DNA of 64,000 nt from positions 60,971,468 to 61,035,467 of the forward strand of contig CM061233.1 of the NCBI GenBank assembly GCA_030844895.1, read 5' to 3'. Under the pieces are notes generated by a model, which ran no database searches, had not been told where the DNA came from, and was given only the letters and a program-made list of their open reading frames with translations. The first letter of the stretch is position 1; every line of letters starts with the position of its first letter. This document shows, piece after piece, positions 12,163 through 24,905 of this stretch. The stretch is from Ambrosia x helenae. Lineage: Eukaryota > Streptophyta > Magnoliopsida > Asterales > Asteraceae. The translations under genes were made by a program, and so were the position numbers.

Positions 12163-15100
12163 CAGCCACCACCAACCTTTTTAGCATTTTTTTTCTTTTT
12201 AATTTCTTTTATTTTGTTATTATATATAATACATATAATTTTAGAATATTCATAATAAATTCATTTTTGATCCAAAATTTATAAAAATTTAAGAGCAGCT
12301 TCTTGACACCATAAAGCAAATTTCCACACTTTTATTTTTCTAGAAAATGAATTATTTTATATTGTTATTGATTTAATTTGTGTTAACCATATTTAATTGA
12401 TTAAAAATTTATTTTTAATGATTTTAATCTCAAACCTTTAGGATAATTAGTTCTCATCATCATGAACTGAAAAAAAATTATTGGTTCAGAAAACACTTAT
12501 TTTTATTAATTTTCTTATTTAAACATGATTTAATCTCATAAAATCAATTTTAAATATAAATAAGTTTATAAAAATTATGGGAAATTTTCTTTCATTAATT
12601 CACATCAGAAAGTATCCATTTTCTATAAAAATGGCATTTTTGGATCATATCTTGTATTATTTATTCTATTTATATTTAAATTAGATATAATAAATTGTTT
12701 AGTTAAGTATAAATCATAAAATGTATTTCGTGGATATTTTTATATAAAATAGAAAATGTTTATAAGTATGGGAGACAAAAGTGTTTTAGTCACATATTTA
12801 ATTCTAAATCGTGATATATTTATTTCAAAACTATTGTTCAAGTTATTATTCACAACTTCATCTTCCCTACACAAGTCTAGTAAACCCTAATGCCTTAGAT
12901 GTTGGATGCCTTAGACTTTTAAGTCATTTTCCTCATAGTATTCTATCATATATAGGTTGAGTTATTCGGAATTCTAAATCCTTTACGACGAACTTTCGTG
13001 GAGTTTATACTTAGCGAAACTGTGAGTATATCTTTCCCCTTTTTACTATTTACTCTTTTGGGGTGACTTATGTACAATTATTACTAAACGTATGTGTATT
13101 ATTTGCAAAGCAAAGTGCTCATTGATATGTTTTGTGTGAATTGTATGAACGATTTGTCAAAGTCATTAACCTTTGGGCCGCACCTAACAATGAGTAGTAC
13201 TACGAATTACATCCCTTGGTTACTTACGTGAACGAGTTAAGTCCTTGGTCATTGTTATGGTTTTTCTTGAACGATGTGTGAACGATCATTGAACGATGTG
13301 TGAACGATTATTGAACGATGTGAGGCTTGATTTTGACCCTTTTACATATTACAATATCATAGCACATAAATTGCTAAACACTTTTCTATTATATGTATTC
13401 AAACAGGGTATGCTCACCAATACATTTTTGTATTGACAAAATTATTTTCGTACATGTTTCAGGTTATTTGAGATGCATTCGTTAAGCTTTCGGATTCATA
13501 TTTAGATTTTGATTCATTGTATTTCAGTTTAGGTGATATTTAGAATCGTTGTATTTCATTTCAATGTATAAACTATTTAATCAATGTATCAATATTTACA
13601 CTTTTAGTCCATGAGCTATTGAACAATCGTCACTACGTGACACCTCGATGTTTCCGCCATCGGTTGGGGTGTTACAGGACACTTTGCTAGAGAGTGTAGA
13701 AGCTCTAGCTATAACCAACCACAGTCTGGAAATCAGTTTAAGCCTAGTTATAATATGAATAATGGAACACAGGGAAGTGCACATTTTGTACAGGCACAAG
13801 CTCCACAAATCCAATATCTGCCACAAATACAATATGTACAGATGCCTGCTCAACAAATGCAGAGCCAACAATCAATGCCTTCCATTCCAGATGCTCAACA
13901 ACCTCCACAAACTCAGCAACCCTCACAACAAAGTCTTTTCACTTCAGGGTATGTTGACTGGAGCAGTCTTCCTTTTGACACAACTGAGTGCAATCTTGAT
14001 GCAGACAACTAAATGTTTGACATCAACTGGGGAGAACCTGAAAATAGCAGAAAGAACTTTGCCTTAATGGCATTTGAGGGCTGCACCTCAAAATCTGCCT
14101 TATCTCAGGTATCAAAAGAATCATTGACAAAACTATGTTCAAACTCATGCAAAGAATCTTTTGCTCTCATAAGAGAGACCAATGTACATTTACAAGGCAA
14201 AGCCAATGACTCTGAGAGAAAATATACTCAAATAAAATGTGATTTAGAAAGAAAACTTGCTGCAAAATCAAAAGAAAATTCTAAATTAACAAACAATGCT
14301 ATTGAAACCCAAGCATAACTTAAAATCATGATAGAAGACCTAGGAAATGTCAGAAAAGAGCTTGCTAACACCAAGGTTGAATGTGAGAAATGGGTTGAGT
14401 CATGTAAAGGGTACCAACTGCTGCTTAACAAACAAAGTGCATCAAATGTTAGGTTTGGCATAGGGTACAATCACACTGAAACATCAACTGATTTTTCTCC
14501 TAAAACTACTGATGATGGGAGAAGAATAGTTCAAAATCAAACTTCTAAAGAGAAAGAATGCACATCTTTTCATGAAAACTTTCTAAGAATTGAAAAAGAA
14601 AGTTCTTCAGAAGTACTGATCAAATCTGACTTTAAGCCATCAGTAGTTTCATCTATATCAGGAGTTGAGAATCTGAAAACTACTGATGACCTAAATCAAA
14701 TCAAGACTATCAGAAATTTGCCTTTAAATAAAAAAGAAAAGGCAAAAGAATGTGAAATTTGTGGTTTGTTTAACCATAAAACAGAATTTTGTAGATACAG
14801 AAAAGGAAATCAGTATAATAAGATGATTTCATAACTGGTTGTGGGAAAACAACTCAAAAATGATTTTGAAGAAACTTTCTTTCCCTACAAACAACAACCA
14901 GGCAACACCTTTTCTCAGAAAAAGATGAAATCTCAACAACAGTGTTTTTCTCAAAATTCTCCTTCAGTAGTTAGACCTAAATCATCAGCAATTTCACAAA
15001 CTGCTAAGATTAAAGATCTCATGAATATGGTAAAACTACTGATGACCAAAGTTGATGGTGGTCCTCAAAAGGATGCCACCATTGCTCTTAATGAAAAATC

Positions 15101-15217
15101 CATTGCAAAAAAGACATGGATTCCTCAAACTGGTCAAGAACAAACTGTTAATGTTCTCAAGAGCAAACCCAAAGCCAAATTGGGTTGTGTTCCGAAAACT
15201 AACTAATTTGCTACTTT

Positions 15218-18200
15218 GTGCAGAGGGTCTCCAAAGGCTTAAATAGCATTTGGTATGTTGACAGTGGAGGCTCAATGCACATGACTGGATGCAGATACCT
15301 GATAAACAATTTTATCAGTCAAAGAGAAGGATCTGTATCCTTTGGGAACAATGCCAAGGGATACGTGCTAGGACATGGCAATGTCTCGTCTGGAAAAATA
15401 CAGTTTGACAAGGTCAATATGGTTGAAAACCTTCATTACAACTTGCTGAGTGTGTCACAAATGTGTGATAAAGGATATTCTTCCTTTTTTTTCACAAAGA
15501 CAGCATGCAAGATCATATCACCAGAAGGCCAGAAGTTGATAGAGAAGATCATACTTTGTTGATAGCCAAAAGATGTGCTAATGTCTATGCAGTGGACATT
15601 GAAAAGGACAAAGTACTGAACAACACTGCCTGTTTCTTCTCAATGGCATCAGCTTCAGAGACTGATCTCTGGCACAGGAGACATGGCCATGTGAACTTTA
15701 AAACCATAAATAAAGTCACAAAAATGGGCTTGGTCAGAGGTCTACCCTTGAAAGTATACCGGTGTCAAGAACATTGTGTATCCTGTTTAAAGGGAAAACA
15801 ACATAAGTCCCCCTATAAGTCTATTGAAGAATCTAAAACAACTGCATGTCTTCAACTACTCCATATGGACTTATTTGGGCCAGTCAAAATCATGAGCCTT
15901 GGTAAAAAGAAGTACTGCCTAGTCATCATTGATGACTATTCAAGATTCACATGGGTCTTCTTCTTATTCTCCAAGGATGAGGCAGCTGAAATCATCAAGT
16001 TCTTCATTCTACAAGTAGAGAAACAATATTCTCTTTCTGTCAAAGCCATTAGAAGTGACAATGGGACAGAGTTCAGGAACAAAACTCTGGATGCATTCTG
16101 CTTGTCTAAAGGGATTATTAGACAATTCAGTGTTCCCAGAACTCCTGAACAAAATGGTGTGGTAGAAAGGAAGAACAGGACACTAATTGAAGCAGCAAGA
16201 ACCATGTTAGCTGATTCAGGCCTACCATTGTATTTCTGGGCTGAAGCAGTCAAAGTGCATGTTATGTTCAGAATAGAGTCCTTGTCAACAAGAGATACTC
16301 CAAAACTGCCTATGAAGTTATTCATGGCATGAAGCCCCTTATCTCCTTTTTCAAGGCTTTTGGATGTCAATGTTTCATTCTAAGCATTCAAGACTCTATT
16401 TCAAAGTTTACTGCAAAAGTTGATTCAGGTTATTTTCTTGGTTGCTCTTCCACTAGAAAAGCCTACAAGGTTTTTAACTCAAGAACCAAGATAGTAGAAG
16501 AAACACTGAATGTCAAGTTCAATGAGTCAAAACACACTCTCATTCCAGCACATCCTGCTAAACTCTTTGACCTTGACAGTTTCCATTTCGGACCTGAAAA
16601 GACTGTTACTTCATCTAAACCTATTTATTATGGTGATCAAAGGTTTGATAATGAGGATCCTACACCATGGACTCCTAATACAGTCATTAAATCAACTTTC
16701 AAACCATCAGAAGTTTCACAAACTTCTGATTCAACAATTGCTGATGTACAAACTCAAACATCTGTTTCAGCTCCTACAACTACTGATGATGTTCAAACAG
16801 CTGAACCGGATATTATAAACCTCAGTGGTTTGTTTGAAGAAGTACAAGAGCCACCTACACCTGTCAGTGGTTTACAACAACTGATTGAACACAAGGATCA
16901 TCCATTGGATCAAATCATGGGTGATATTGCATCAGGTGTTCTCACAAGAAACCAGCTTTCCAACTTTTGCTTCTTCTCAGCATTCATTTCTCAGTTGGAA
17001 CCTAAGAAGTATCAAGAAGCCCTCAAAGACAACAATTGGGTGCAAGCTATGTAAGAAGAGTTGCTCCAATTCGGGAAGCAACAGGTCTGGGAAATCTGTC
17101 CCTTACCACCAAACAAGCTACCAATTGACACAAGATGGGTTTTTAGGAATAAACAAGATGAAGCTGGTATGATTATCAAGAACAAGGCAAGACTGGTGGT
17201 ACAAGGTTATTCTCAAGAAGAGGGCATTGACTATGATGAAACCTTTGCTCCAGTTGCAAGATTTGAAGCCATCAGGTTATTTTTGGCTTATGCAATTTCC
17301 AACAAAATTAAGGTTTTTCAAATGGATGTTAAGAGTGCATTTTTGTATGGAAAAATTAAAGAGGAAGTGTATGTCTGTCAGCCACCTGGGTTTGAGGATC
17401 CTACTCATCCTGAGTGGGTTTACAAACTTGACAAAGCTCTTTATGGGCTAAAACAGGCTCCTAGAGCCTGGTATGAAACACTTTCAAACTTTTTACTAAA
17501 AAAATAACTTACAAGAGGTTCCATTGATAAAACTCTTTTCATAAAACATGTTGGAAATCATGTCTTACTTGTTGAAATTTATGTTCATGATATCATATTT
17601 GGTTCAACAAACACAAAATTGTGTGATGAATTCAAGAAACTCATGTAATCAAAATTTGAGATGAGTACAATGGGAGAACTGTAGTACTTTTTAGGACTGC
17701 AGATTAAACAACAATCAAATGGAACTTTTATACATCAATCTAAATATATTAAAGAATTATTGAACAAATTTTCTTTACAAGACTGTAAATCATGTTCCAC
17801 TCCTATGACACCAACCACACAAGTTGAACCAGATGATCAAGGAAAACAGGTTGATCAAACCATGTATACATGTATGATAGGTTCCCTTATGTATCTAACT
17901 GCTTCTAGACCAGATATTATGTTTTCAACATGTGTTTGTGCTAGATATCAATCAGCTCCTGGGGAATCACACCTCATTGCAGTCAAAAGAATCTTCAAAT
18001 ATCTGAAAGGAATTCCTACACTTGGAATTTGGTATCCTGCTTCTAGCAATACCAAGTTAACAGCTTTTTTAGATAGTGACTATGCAGGGTGCAAAATGTC
18101 AAGAAAATCAACATCTGGTGGTTGTCAATTCTTGGGAAACTGTCTAGTGTCCTGGCAATCAAAGAAGCAAACATCTGTTGCAACTTCAACTGCTGAAGCT

Positions 18201-18521
18201 GAATACATTGCAGCTGCAAGTTGTACATCACAGATACAATGGCTCCAATATCAACTTCTTGATTATGGAAATAAAGAGACCAAGACACCATTGCTTGTAG
18301 ACAGTAAATCTGCCATTAGCATCATTCAAAATCCTGTTCAGTTCTCAAAAACTAAACATATTGAAATCACTAATCATTTCATAAGGGATTGCTATGAAAA
18401 AGGCAAGATTGAAGTAAAGCATGTGACAACAGCTAATCAAATAGCTAACATATTCACAAAACCCCTTGACACATCAACATTTCAAAAGTTAGTATCCATG
18501 CTTGGGATGCTAAATTTGTAA
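15218..18521 (+). pseudogene. Copia-1 pol: protease, integrase, reverse transcriptase, RNase H
   Basis: The protease shows WYVDSGGSMHMTG near 15250. The integrase has an HHCC zinc finger (WHRRHGH then CVSCLKGKQ) and catalytic Asp (15868-15870), Asp (16057-16059) and Glu (16165-16167), with 36-residue D-to-E spacing. Frameshifts fall near 15550 and 16240-16330. RT follows from about 17061 (QMDVKSAFLYGK, ALYGLKQAPRAWY), but the YVDD box reads YVHD at 17580-17591, losing one catalytic Asp. Stops lie at 17505, 17646 and about 17682. RNase H is open from 17760 to 18521 and ends in the usual copia IFTKPLD tail. The domain order integrase-before-RT is diagnostic of Ty1/copia. Confidence 0.93.
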
Positions 18522-18976
18522 GTGTTTCTTATATTTTTCTGCACATATTTTTATTTTCACTTACATTTGTCTGTCATAAAACTTCCGAAAAACAAAAAGA
18601 GAGAAACTACTGATGTACAAAACATCAGTATGGGGATATTTTCTGAAAAATGATTAACTTCTGATAAAAATAAACTTCAGAAGTTATGAATAAAGTGTTT
18701 ATAAACATTCTCATCAGTTGTAAACTAACTACTGAAGAGAAAATGGGAACTACTGATGAAAATTGTTCTTCATCAGCAGTTTTGTCAATAAGGGTACATC
18801 AGACATTTCCCACGTCAGAAGTTTGACCTAGGGCGGTTATAAACTTCTGATAAACACCTTTTCCATCACTTATCCTTTCAAAAAGCAAAATTCCTTCCTT
18901 CTCTCTCAAAAACACTCTCAAACCCTCACCTGCAAACAAAAACACTATTCGATCCACACACACACACACAAACCAC
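18522..18976. other. Copia-1 non-coding gap between pol and extra ORF, rich in one short word
   Basis: No ORF. About ten copies of CTACTGATG, ACTTCTGA or their complements lie in roughly 270 bp (18600-18860), the same words as in the LTR. A (CA)n tract sits at 18956-18972 just before the next ATG. Confidence 0.7.
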
Positions 18977-21900
18977 ATGGCTCTCATACTGAAACAGGGA
19001 CACAATCAAAGAGGCTACTTTGAGAAACATGAAGCCTGGTCCTAATACGACGAAATCATTGATTTAGTCATCAAATCCCAATACTTCACTGCCCTCACCA
19101 TTGATCCTCCAATCCTTACTGAAACTCTTAATGAGTTCTGGGCAAATGCCGAGACGGTGACAGTGAATGATCAGATTATTTCCCTAAATTCAACCATCCA
19201 AGGGAAAGTAATGGCAATCACACCGGCTACTTTGGGAATAAGACTGGGTCTGGATGATGTGGATGTACTAGATAATTTTCCGAACTCTGCAATCCATTTA
19301 ACTATGACAGAGTGTGGTTACCAAGGTACTCTCTCACATGCTACCATTTTTAAGAAATTCTTTGAACCAAAATATAAACTTTTGTTTCATTACATCATCA
19401 TGTGCTTGAGTCCAAAAACAGGATCTTATGATCAGATGCCCTCTACTTTTCAGCCTATTTTTCATTCCATTGTGAATGAAACAAAATTCAGGGCATCAGC
19501 ACTTTTCTTTAATGAGTTGGTGTTGCATCACCAAAATTCTAAAAAGAAGTTTTTGTTGTATCCAAGGTTCATAATGCAATGCATAATTAAAGAACTTGGA
19601 GATGAGGTGCTTGTGGGAAAAACAACTATTTTAAATCCATTAACCTCACAAGCATACTCAAGGCATAACAAACCGGCTGCCTGGCCAGAAGATTACCAAC
19701 GGGAACCAGAAACAATCCCCATGGAACCACCATCTTCCAAACCTTCACCCAAAAAGGCCAAGAAAACCAAACAACAAAAGACTAAACTCACCAACCCTAA
19801 AAGAAAGGCAGTTCAGGAAATTGAGATGCCTGAAACTGCTGATGTGCAATCTGCACTTGTCAAAGATGTGACTAAAACATCCTCTCAGTCTCATCCATCT
19901 TAAACCCCCAAAAGAGCACCTATTACCATTCTCTTCAAAAGAAGAAATTTAAAAAGACCATAACTACTGATCCTTCTTTTGAAACAGATGAACCATTACC
20001 CCAAACTACTGAACCAGAACCATCACACACAACCATTGAAATTGCCAAACTTATCTCTGGCTAAAAGAGACAATCCCATCAAAACATGTCATTCCCCAAC
20101 AACCACATCAAACAGGGGAAGTACCATCAGAAGTTGACATGGATGTGGATGTCATTAGCCCTATCCTAAGAGATGAGGATGAACCAAGGTTTCTAAGCCC
20201 AAACTTAGAGACTTTAGGTACATTTGAGGCTGCTACTACTCATTTACCACCCAGTGGTGGATCTGAGGACAGAAGTAACATTGCTAAGACCTCACTTGTG
20301 GCAACTACTGATGAAGGCTTTATGCCTGAGGTAGGAAATCCTCAGAATCAAGAAACAAAGGTTCATGAGACAACTGGGTTGGGCCCAGCTCATGGTATAA
20401 CTAATAATGTCCTCATTGAGGATGTCATCAGGGATTCAGTTGATTCCATTAATTTGGATAATGATTCACACACCATAAAACATGAATTGACGGCTGCTAG
20501 TGATGGTCCTGAATCTGTTGTCTCTAAGCTCAAAGAGCTGGTCACAACAGATCAGGTTAAAGACCACTTAATCCCTGATTCCCCTAAAGTGGCATCTTCA
20601 GTACACTCTGAAGATCACCCCAAAACACCCCCTCACTAAAAATGCCTACCCAATTCCCTAGGTCATCCAGCATAGACTTAAACCACTTATGCAGCCTAGA
20701 TGGTCCCCTATACCAGATGATGAACACTCTCAAATCCAATCACCTCAAAAATTTCACAACTTCTTGGGAGTTGAAAACAATAACTCAATTTGAGGTGATC
20801 AACAACAAACTAAGTGAGCTGTCCAACAAAATTGACAACAATACAAGACAGCTTGCAGAGTTATCTGGTAGAACTTCTAAACCTAGCAGGCTTCCAGAAG
20901 TGGATGAAGCTAAAAAGGGGAAGAAGATTAAGGAACCAAGGGAGTCATTGGAAGCCAGGATAAAGGCAAAAATGGCTCAACAACAACAAGAAGAAGAAGC
21001 TCAAAAAGACTTAGAAGATCAAGATAGGCTTCTTTTTGGAACTGAAGTTGAAGCTGAAACTTCCCAAGGCCTCAATGAAGAAACTTTTGAAGACTCTGAA
21101 AGTACTAAAGACAATCCTTTAGTAGTTGATACTTCTATCAACCCTTCAGCAGTTAACACTTCTAACATTCAAACTGAAGAGCCTTCTATGGCAACTAAAG
21201 ACATTCCAACTCCTATTCCAAGGCCTGCAATCACTCAAATGCCTGTACTAAACCCTTCTCCCATCTCAATGTCCAAAGAATTACTGGAGAAGAGTCTACT
21301 TGCAACACAAAAGAAGGCTAAGGAAGATTAGATCCGGAACAACCTAGAAGCAAGGGAAGATATGAGCTACACTGAGAAGCTCAAAGCTTATGAAGAAGAG
21401 TTGAATAAACAAGCTGCAATTGAAAGCGTTGCTGAGGAAGACAAAAGACAACAACTGATGTCTTTCATTACAAAGAACAACAAGACTAAAGCTTATTCAC
21501 TCAAAGGGCTCTCCATAGATGAGCTTACAAGAAGAGCTCAACTTGTTGCTGACAAGATTGCCACTGAAAAAGACAGAAGGGCAAAGAGAGTTTAGATAAT
21601 AGATGAACTGGTAGCCAATGATTTTGGTTCAAAAGCCTCAGTGTCAAAATGGAGAGAAGACAAATTATTTGACACATATAAAAGATTCAAGGTTGACAAG
21701 GCTGCAAATCCAGAGAAGTACAAAACTTCTGAAGTGTCAACTTCAGTAGTTAGAACTTCTGGTCCTAGACAATCAAAGCCTACTACCAAGAAGAAGCAAG
21801 AGGAGGCCACAAACACTGATTTCAAGATGGTGTTGCTTGAAGGCAATACAGTTGTATAAGGAGACTTTGTGATTGAAGAAAAGCCTCTGCTGACACAATT

Positions 21901-22372
21901 CAGGGATGCTTCAACATTTGCTTACTAAATTCAGAAGACTATAACTAATAAACTGCACACAAAGGTAATCACTGAACATCATTTACCTACCTTTGATATA
22001 CCTAATGTGGTGCAAACAGAAGAAGGAAGAGAATCCCACCTGAGGGTCACTGAAGTAGAAAACATCCCACACTCAGGAACATCCCAGGGATCCAGCATGG
22101 ACCCTTACACTTTAGATTTTGACAAATCTAAAGTTCTGATAATGAGATGGTCATTTACTGATTCCAACTCAGTATTAGTGACAAGGAGAGATCGTTCAAG
22201 CAAGGCCTTCAAATCTATGAATGAACTGAAAAATCTATCTACAAAAGACTTGCTTACAATTCAACATCTTGAACCTGAACAAGGATCTCTCACAAATGAA
22301 CAACTGAACCAACTCAAGACTTCCATGTTCAGAGAAATCTGGAAGATACTTGAAGACAGAAGAAGACAATAA
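18977..22372 (+). pseudogene. Copia-1 extra 3' ORF (envelope position, function unknown)
   Basis: ATG at 18977 is followed by a stop 22 codons later, and the same frame then reads on to 19903. The N-terminal globular part has LTETLNEFWANAE, IQGKVMAITP, ECGYQG and KKFLLYPRFIMQ. The same arrangement occurs in copia-2 ORF2 (28757 onward), so it is a conserved domain of Sirevirus-type elements. A Lys/Pro-rich linker, an acidic Ser/Thr-rich middle and coiled-coil Glu/Lys/Gln segments (about 20770-21030 and 21360-21590) follow, with several frame breaks to 22372. Position downstream of pol is that of Sirevirus 'env-like' genes, but I see no signal peptide or membrane span. Confidence 0.7.
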
Positions 22373-22402
22373 AGAATTAGATAAGGTTTTGGCTTCATCA
22401 AT

Positions 22403-22414
22403 CCAGAGGGAGAT
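22403..22414 (+). promoter_or_regulatory. Copia-1 polypurine tract
   Basis: Purine-rich CCAGAGGGAGAT directly abuts the 3' LTR and would prime plus-strand DNA synthesis. Confidence 0.75.
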
Positions 22415-23100
22415 TGTAAGGACAAAAAGGATTGTTAAAACCTCTTTTGCTAAACTTAGTCTAATTCCTACTTCTGCCAAAATATTCTAAGTATGAAACT
22501 ACTGAAGAAAGAAGACACAAGTACTGAAAAAGGATTCCACAAGTACTGAAGAGTAAAGATCAGAAGTTCTGAAGTCAAACCAGACAAGTCTACTGAAGAA
22601 CTACTGAAGACAAACTACTCATCAGTAGTTTGTCACTCATCAGCGCTTGTAATAGAATCTTTTCACTGCCCTTATGTTTCAGTAGTTTATTAGTTTATTA
22701 TTACTTTATCTTGCTTTTGTAATAATAAGTTCCGAGACTACAGCCTGTTGCTGTCTTGCTTTTGTAACAAGGTTCATGTATTTGTTTGTCTATAAATAGA
22801 TGGGTTAATCCCTCTGTTTTAAACATTGATTTTAATTGAAACTGAAATCCTTTAGAGCTTAAACTTGAAATTAATTCCATTTCATATTCTGAGAATCTAT
22901 TTGCTTATTTACTATCATATACATTCATTGCTTTGATTCTCATTAACACTCTTTAGTTTATAAACATCCAGGAGGAGTAATAACTCCTGTTGATTATGAA
23001 ACTTTATAACTTATTCCGCTGCAAAACTGCTTTGATTAAACTTGCAAAACACATAAGTGTTCACAAGCAAGCAACTGTTAAAGAGCATACTGATCCAACA
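22415..23100 (+). repeat. Copia-1 3' LTR
   Basis: 686 bp, TGTAAGGAC...CCAACA, with TATAAATA at 22791-22798. It aligns with the 5' LTR with scattered substitutions and small indels, suggesting a moderately old insertion. It is followed immediately by the ACCAC duplication. Confidence 0.92.
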
Positions 23101-23178
23101 ACCACGATGCTTAGCACCTTTCTTAGGCAAAGTGGCACGCTCGTGAGTAGGACGACCCATATTACGCCCATCAGACAT

Positions 23179-24430
23179 AATGTTTACACCCTGCCTTTAA
23201 TACACCAATACATACATATATGTCTTTAGTAATCATTTTAGCAACAGCAACAACAACAACAACAATAGTTAAGGGTGAGGCGCTTGCACTAAAAAAACTT
23301 ATACGACTCAGATTATTATCATACGAATAACTAATTCAAAAGATCATAGGTAATGTTACTACTAAATTCGAAACATGGAAACATTGACAGCCCAGTAATG
23401 TTGTGTTTTCCAGCCTTATACATATGCATAACAGCCACATTTTTAGCCCACAAACGATGCATTTTCCAGCCTTGTAAAAGTATCAAACTATATCAAGCAC
23501 TAATTTTTAGATTATTAAGTTCTTTATTAGTAACAATGGTGGAATAAGCGAACAAAACAAAAATAGGGTACAAACTAACGGTATACATAACATAACTAAT
23601 TCAGGCTTTGATTCTTTGTTTAACCCACTAAGTCCTTCAACTCTTTTATATTCACAATTATTAAAGACAAGGTATATTTTCTATTACCATCGAACCAAAA
23701 ACACAGGAAATCATAGATGGAAGCATACAATCACAATCGAACCAAAAACACAGGAAATCATAGATTCAAGTATACAATCAAAATCGTAACATTATTCAGA
23801 TTGGGGCAAAGTTTGTCAACTTATGAGAAAGGATAACAGAACACTGAGTAATAAAGATAGAACATTTACCGGAATTAAAAAGAGTGAACCGTTGTTGAAC
23901 CGTCGGAGTGTTAGGGTTAGGTGGAACCGGCGCTGCCGCCCCTTGGACCCTGCTCCCGGGGGGCTTCCACCGAACCCCCGCCAACCCCCTTGGAATCCCC
24001 GAGCTGTTTTGGATTGTTCTATGTTGCTTTTCAAGTATTGATTGTTATATCACAAGCATTGGATAATTGGTATGAATCATATTCTGATGATTTTCAATGA
24101 TATATTAAGGTGTATGGGCTAGGGAATTAGTTCAAAGTTCAACATCATTTTCATGTGAACAGCGGAGAGAAGGGTGGTGGAGGTTTCAAGCGGATTGGAG
24201 GTTTGGAAGTGAACTCAGCTTTTCATGTACTTAATCTCATAAGATAGATAAAGGCAGAGGTGAGCTAAGGCAAGTCGAAACTTTTGATGTGTTTTTCCTA
24301 TGAGTTTCCAGCAACCAAACTTTGGATGTGTTTTCCCAAACTGCCCCTATATGTTATGGTTCTAGATGAGCACAAATATTGAGTCAGATTATATCGTAAA
24401 AGATACCACACGTCATATGGCATTTATCAT
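23179..24430. other. CACTA 5' region upstream of the gene, no ORF recognised
   Basis: AT-rich DNA with a (CAA)n run at about 23242-23266 and two near-identical 34-bp direct repeats near 23693-23762 (containing CGAACCAAAAACACAGGAAA). A GC-rich island at about 23900-24000 (CCGGCGCTGCCGCC, CTCCCGGGGGG) stands out. No transposase exon was recognised. Confidence 0.45.
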
Positions 24431-24905
24431 GTAACATTCAGTATTGGATGGTTATACCATGTTGTATTGCATGAATCATATTAGATCGCAATCGACAATA
24501 ACAAATCATACATGACCTAATGGAACGTATTGGGCCTTGATATCCCCTAATGGTCTGTTATGGTATGTAATAAGTAACATTCGTTATTGAATGGTCATAC
24601 CACGTTGTATTAAGTAATATCATATCGTAATTGACAGTAACAACTCATATATGCCCTAATGGACCGTATCGAGATCTTTCAATGGTCCATTATTGTCTTT
24701 ATTACATAACATTCAATATGGAAGGGTTACAAGTTGTATAAAGTCATATTAGATCGCAACCGACAAGAACAACTCATACATGCCCTAATTAATCGTATTA
24801 GGCATTAATATCTCTTAATAACCCATTATGGACTTTGTTGTGTAACTCGATATTGAATCGTGTTGTGTTCAGTCATATTAAATTGTAACCATCAATAATA
24901 TATAA
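24431..24905. repeat. Tandem array of ~135-bp units within the CACTA 5' region
   Basis: Units start near 24431, 24574, 24706 and 24841 with variants of GTAACATTCAATATTGAATG and share CATATTAGATCGCAA, CAACTCATACATGCCCTAAT and a GGTCCATTATGG word. The last copy is partial. Diverged internal repeats are usual near CACTA ends. Confidence 0.8.

Larger units (their letters stand above)
5719..13676 (+). mobile_element. Large non-coding LTR element (LARD-like, gypsy-type ends) nested in copia-1
   Basis: Termini are TGTGACAA...GTGTTACA with the 5-bp target duplication GGACA at 5714-5718 and 13677-13681. LTRs are about 2.5 kb once secondary insertions are discounted. The internal region (8577-10428) is only 1.85 kb and has no credible ORF. 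The primer site TGGTATCAGAGCC and the PPT context resemble Tekay/Del-type gypsy elements. Such large retrotransposon derivatives must be moved by proteins of another element. Confidence 0.88.
10429..13676 (+). repeat. 3' LTR of the LARD-like element
   Basis: 3248 bp. It is interrupted by a 710-bp LTR-like insert at 11375-12084. Removing that insert and one GATAT leaves about 2533 bp, close to the 5' LTR minus its duplication (2523 bp). A small duplication (GTTTTAAGTGG, near 10970) is private to this copy. Confidence 0.9.
4674..15206 (+). pseudogene. Copia-1 gag, split by a nested element
   Basis: ATG at 4674 opens a UBN2/gag-like domain (residues with LWDYLKEQFGG and LTQQFERFFSL). A frameshift at an A-run near 5208 moves the frame to about 5224-5710. 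The first CCHC zinc knuckle is cut: CHKCQ lies at 5692-5706 with a stop, and its second half (GHFARECR) resumes at 13677 after the nested element. A Gln/Pro-rich tail, a coiled-coil-like stretch and a second knuckle (CEICGLFNHKTEFC, about 14751-14792) follow. In-frame stops lie at about 14010, 14316, 14832 and 15204. Gag would package element RNA. The last stop precedes pol in a context shared with copia-4. Confidence 0.85.
3868..23100 (+). mobile_element. Copia-1: Sirevirus-type Ty1/copia retrotransposon with extra 3' ORF
   Basis: The element has LTRs starting TGTAAGGAC and ending CAACA, a tRNA-Met primer site at 4521, and gag, pol and an extra ORF in plus orientation. It is flanked by the 5-bp target duplication ACCAC at 3863-3867 and 23101-23105. 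The order LTR, gag, protease, integrase, RT, RNase H, extra ORF, PPT, LTR matches Sireviruses (Maximus/SIRE). A nested 8-kb element (5719-13676) splits gag. Every ORF has stops or frameshifts, so this copy is inactive. It landed inside the repeat-coding exon of the CACTA gene. Confidence 0.9.
2422..23178 (-). pseudogene. CACTA-associated Transposase_24-like (Ptta/En/Spm) gene, split by copia-1
   Basis: The start codon (23178-23176) opens a short basic N-terminus of about 26 codons that reaches the copia-1 target site. The frame resumes without a shift at 3867 and runs to about 3221. This exon encodes repeats: two units of about 35 residues containing SHENDVGSGD and RGKGRNGP, then three units containing LDGSPISS and SGRH. 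Later exons are suggested near 3091-2985 (LLEHYDGPWPTFK then LPKDVLASMF), 2863-2640 (KKWYSDIMRDFR) and 2546-2422 (EKWLKNSEQARAN then TGGSIGFDEHR), with GTAAG donors and TTCTAG or TACAG acceptors. The Trp-rich segment and the TGGS motif resemble the Transposase_24 family. Stops fall after the WPTFK and DLVSK motifs, so it is dead apart from the insertion. Confidence 0.6.

Noticed and set aside
18977..22372. Retroviral envelope gene
   Set aside because: The position fits, but no signal peptide, membrane span or cleavage site is visible, so I call it only an extra ORF.
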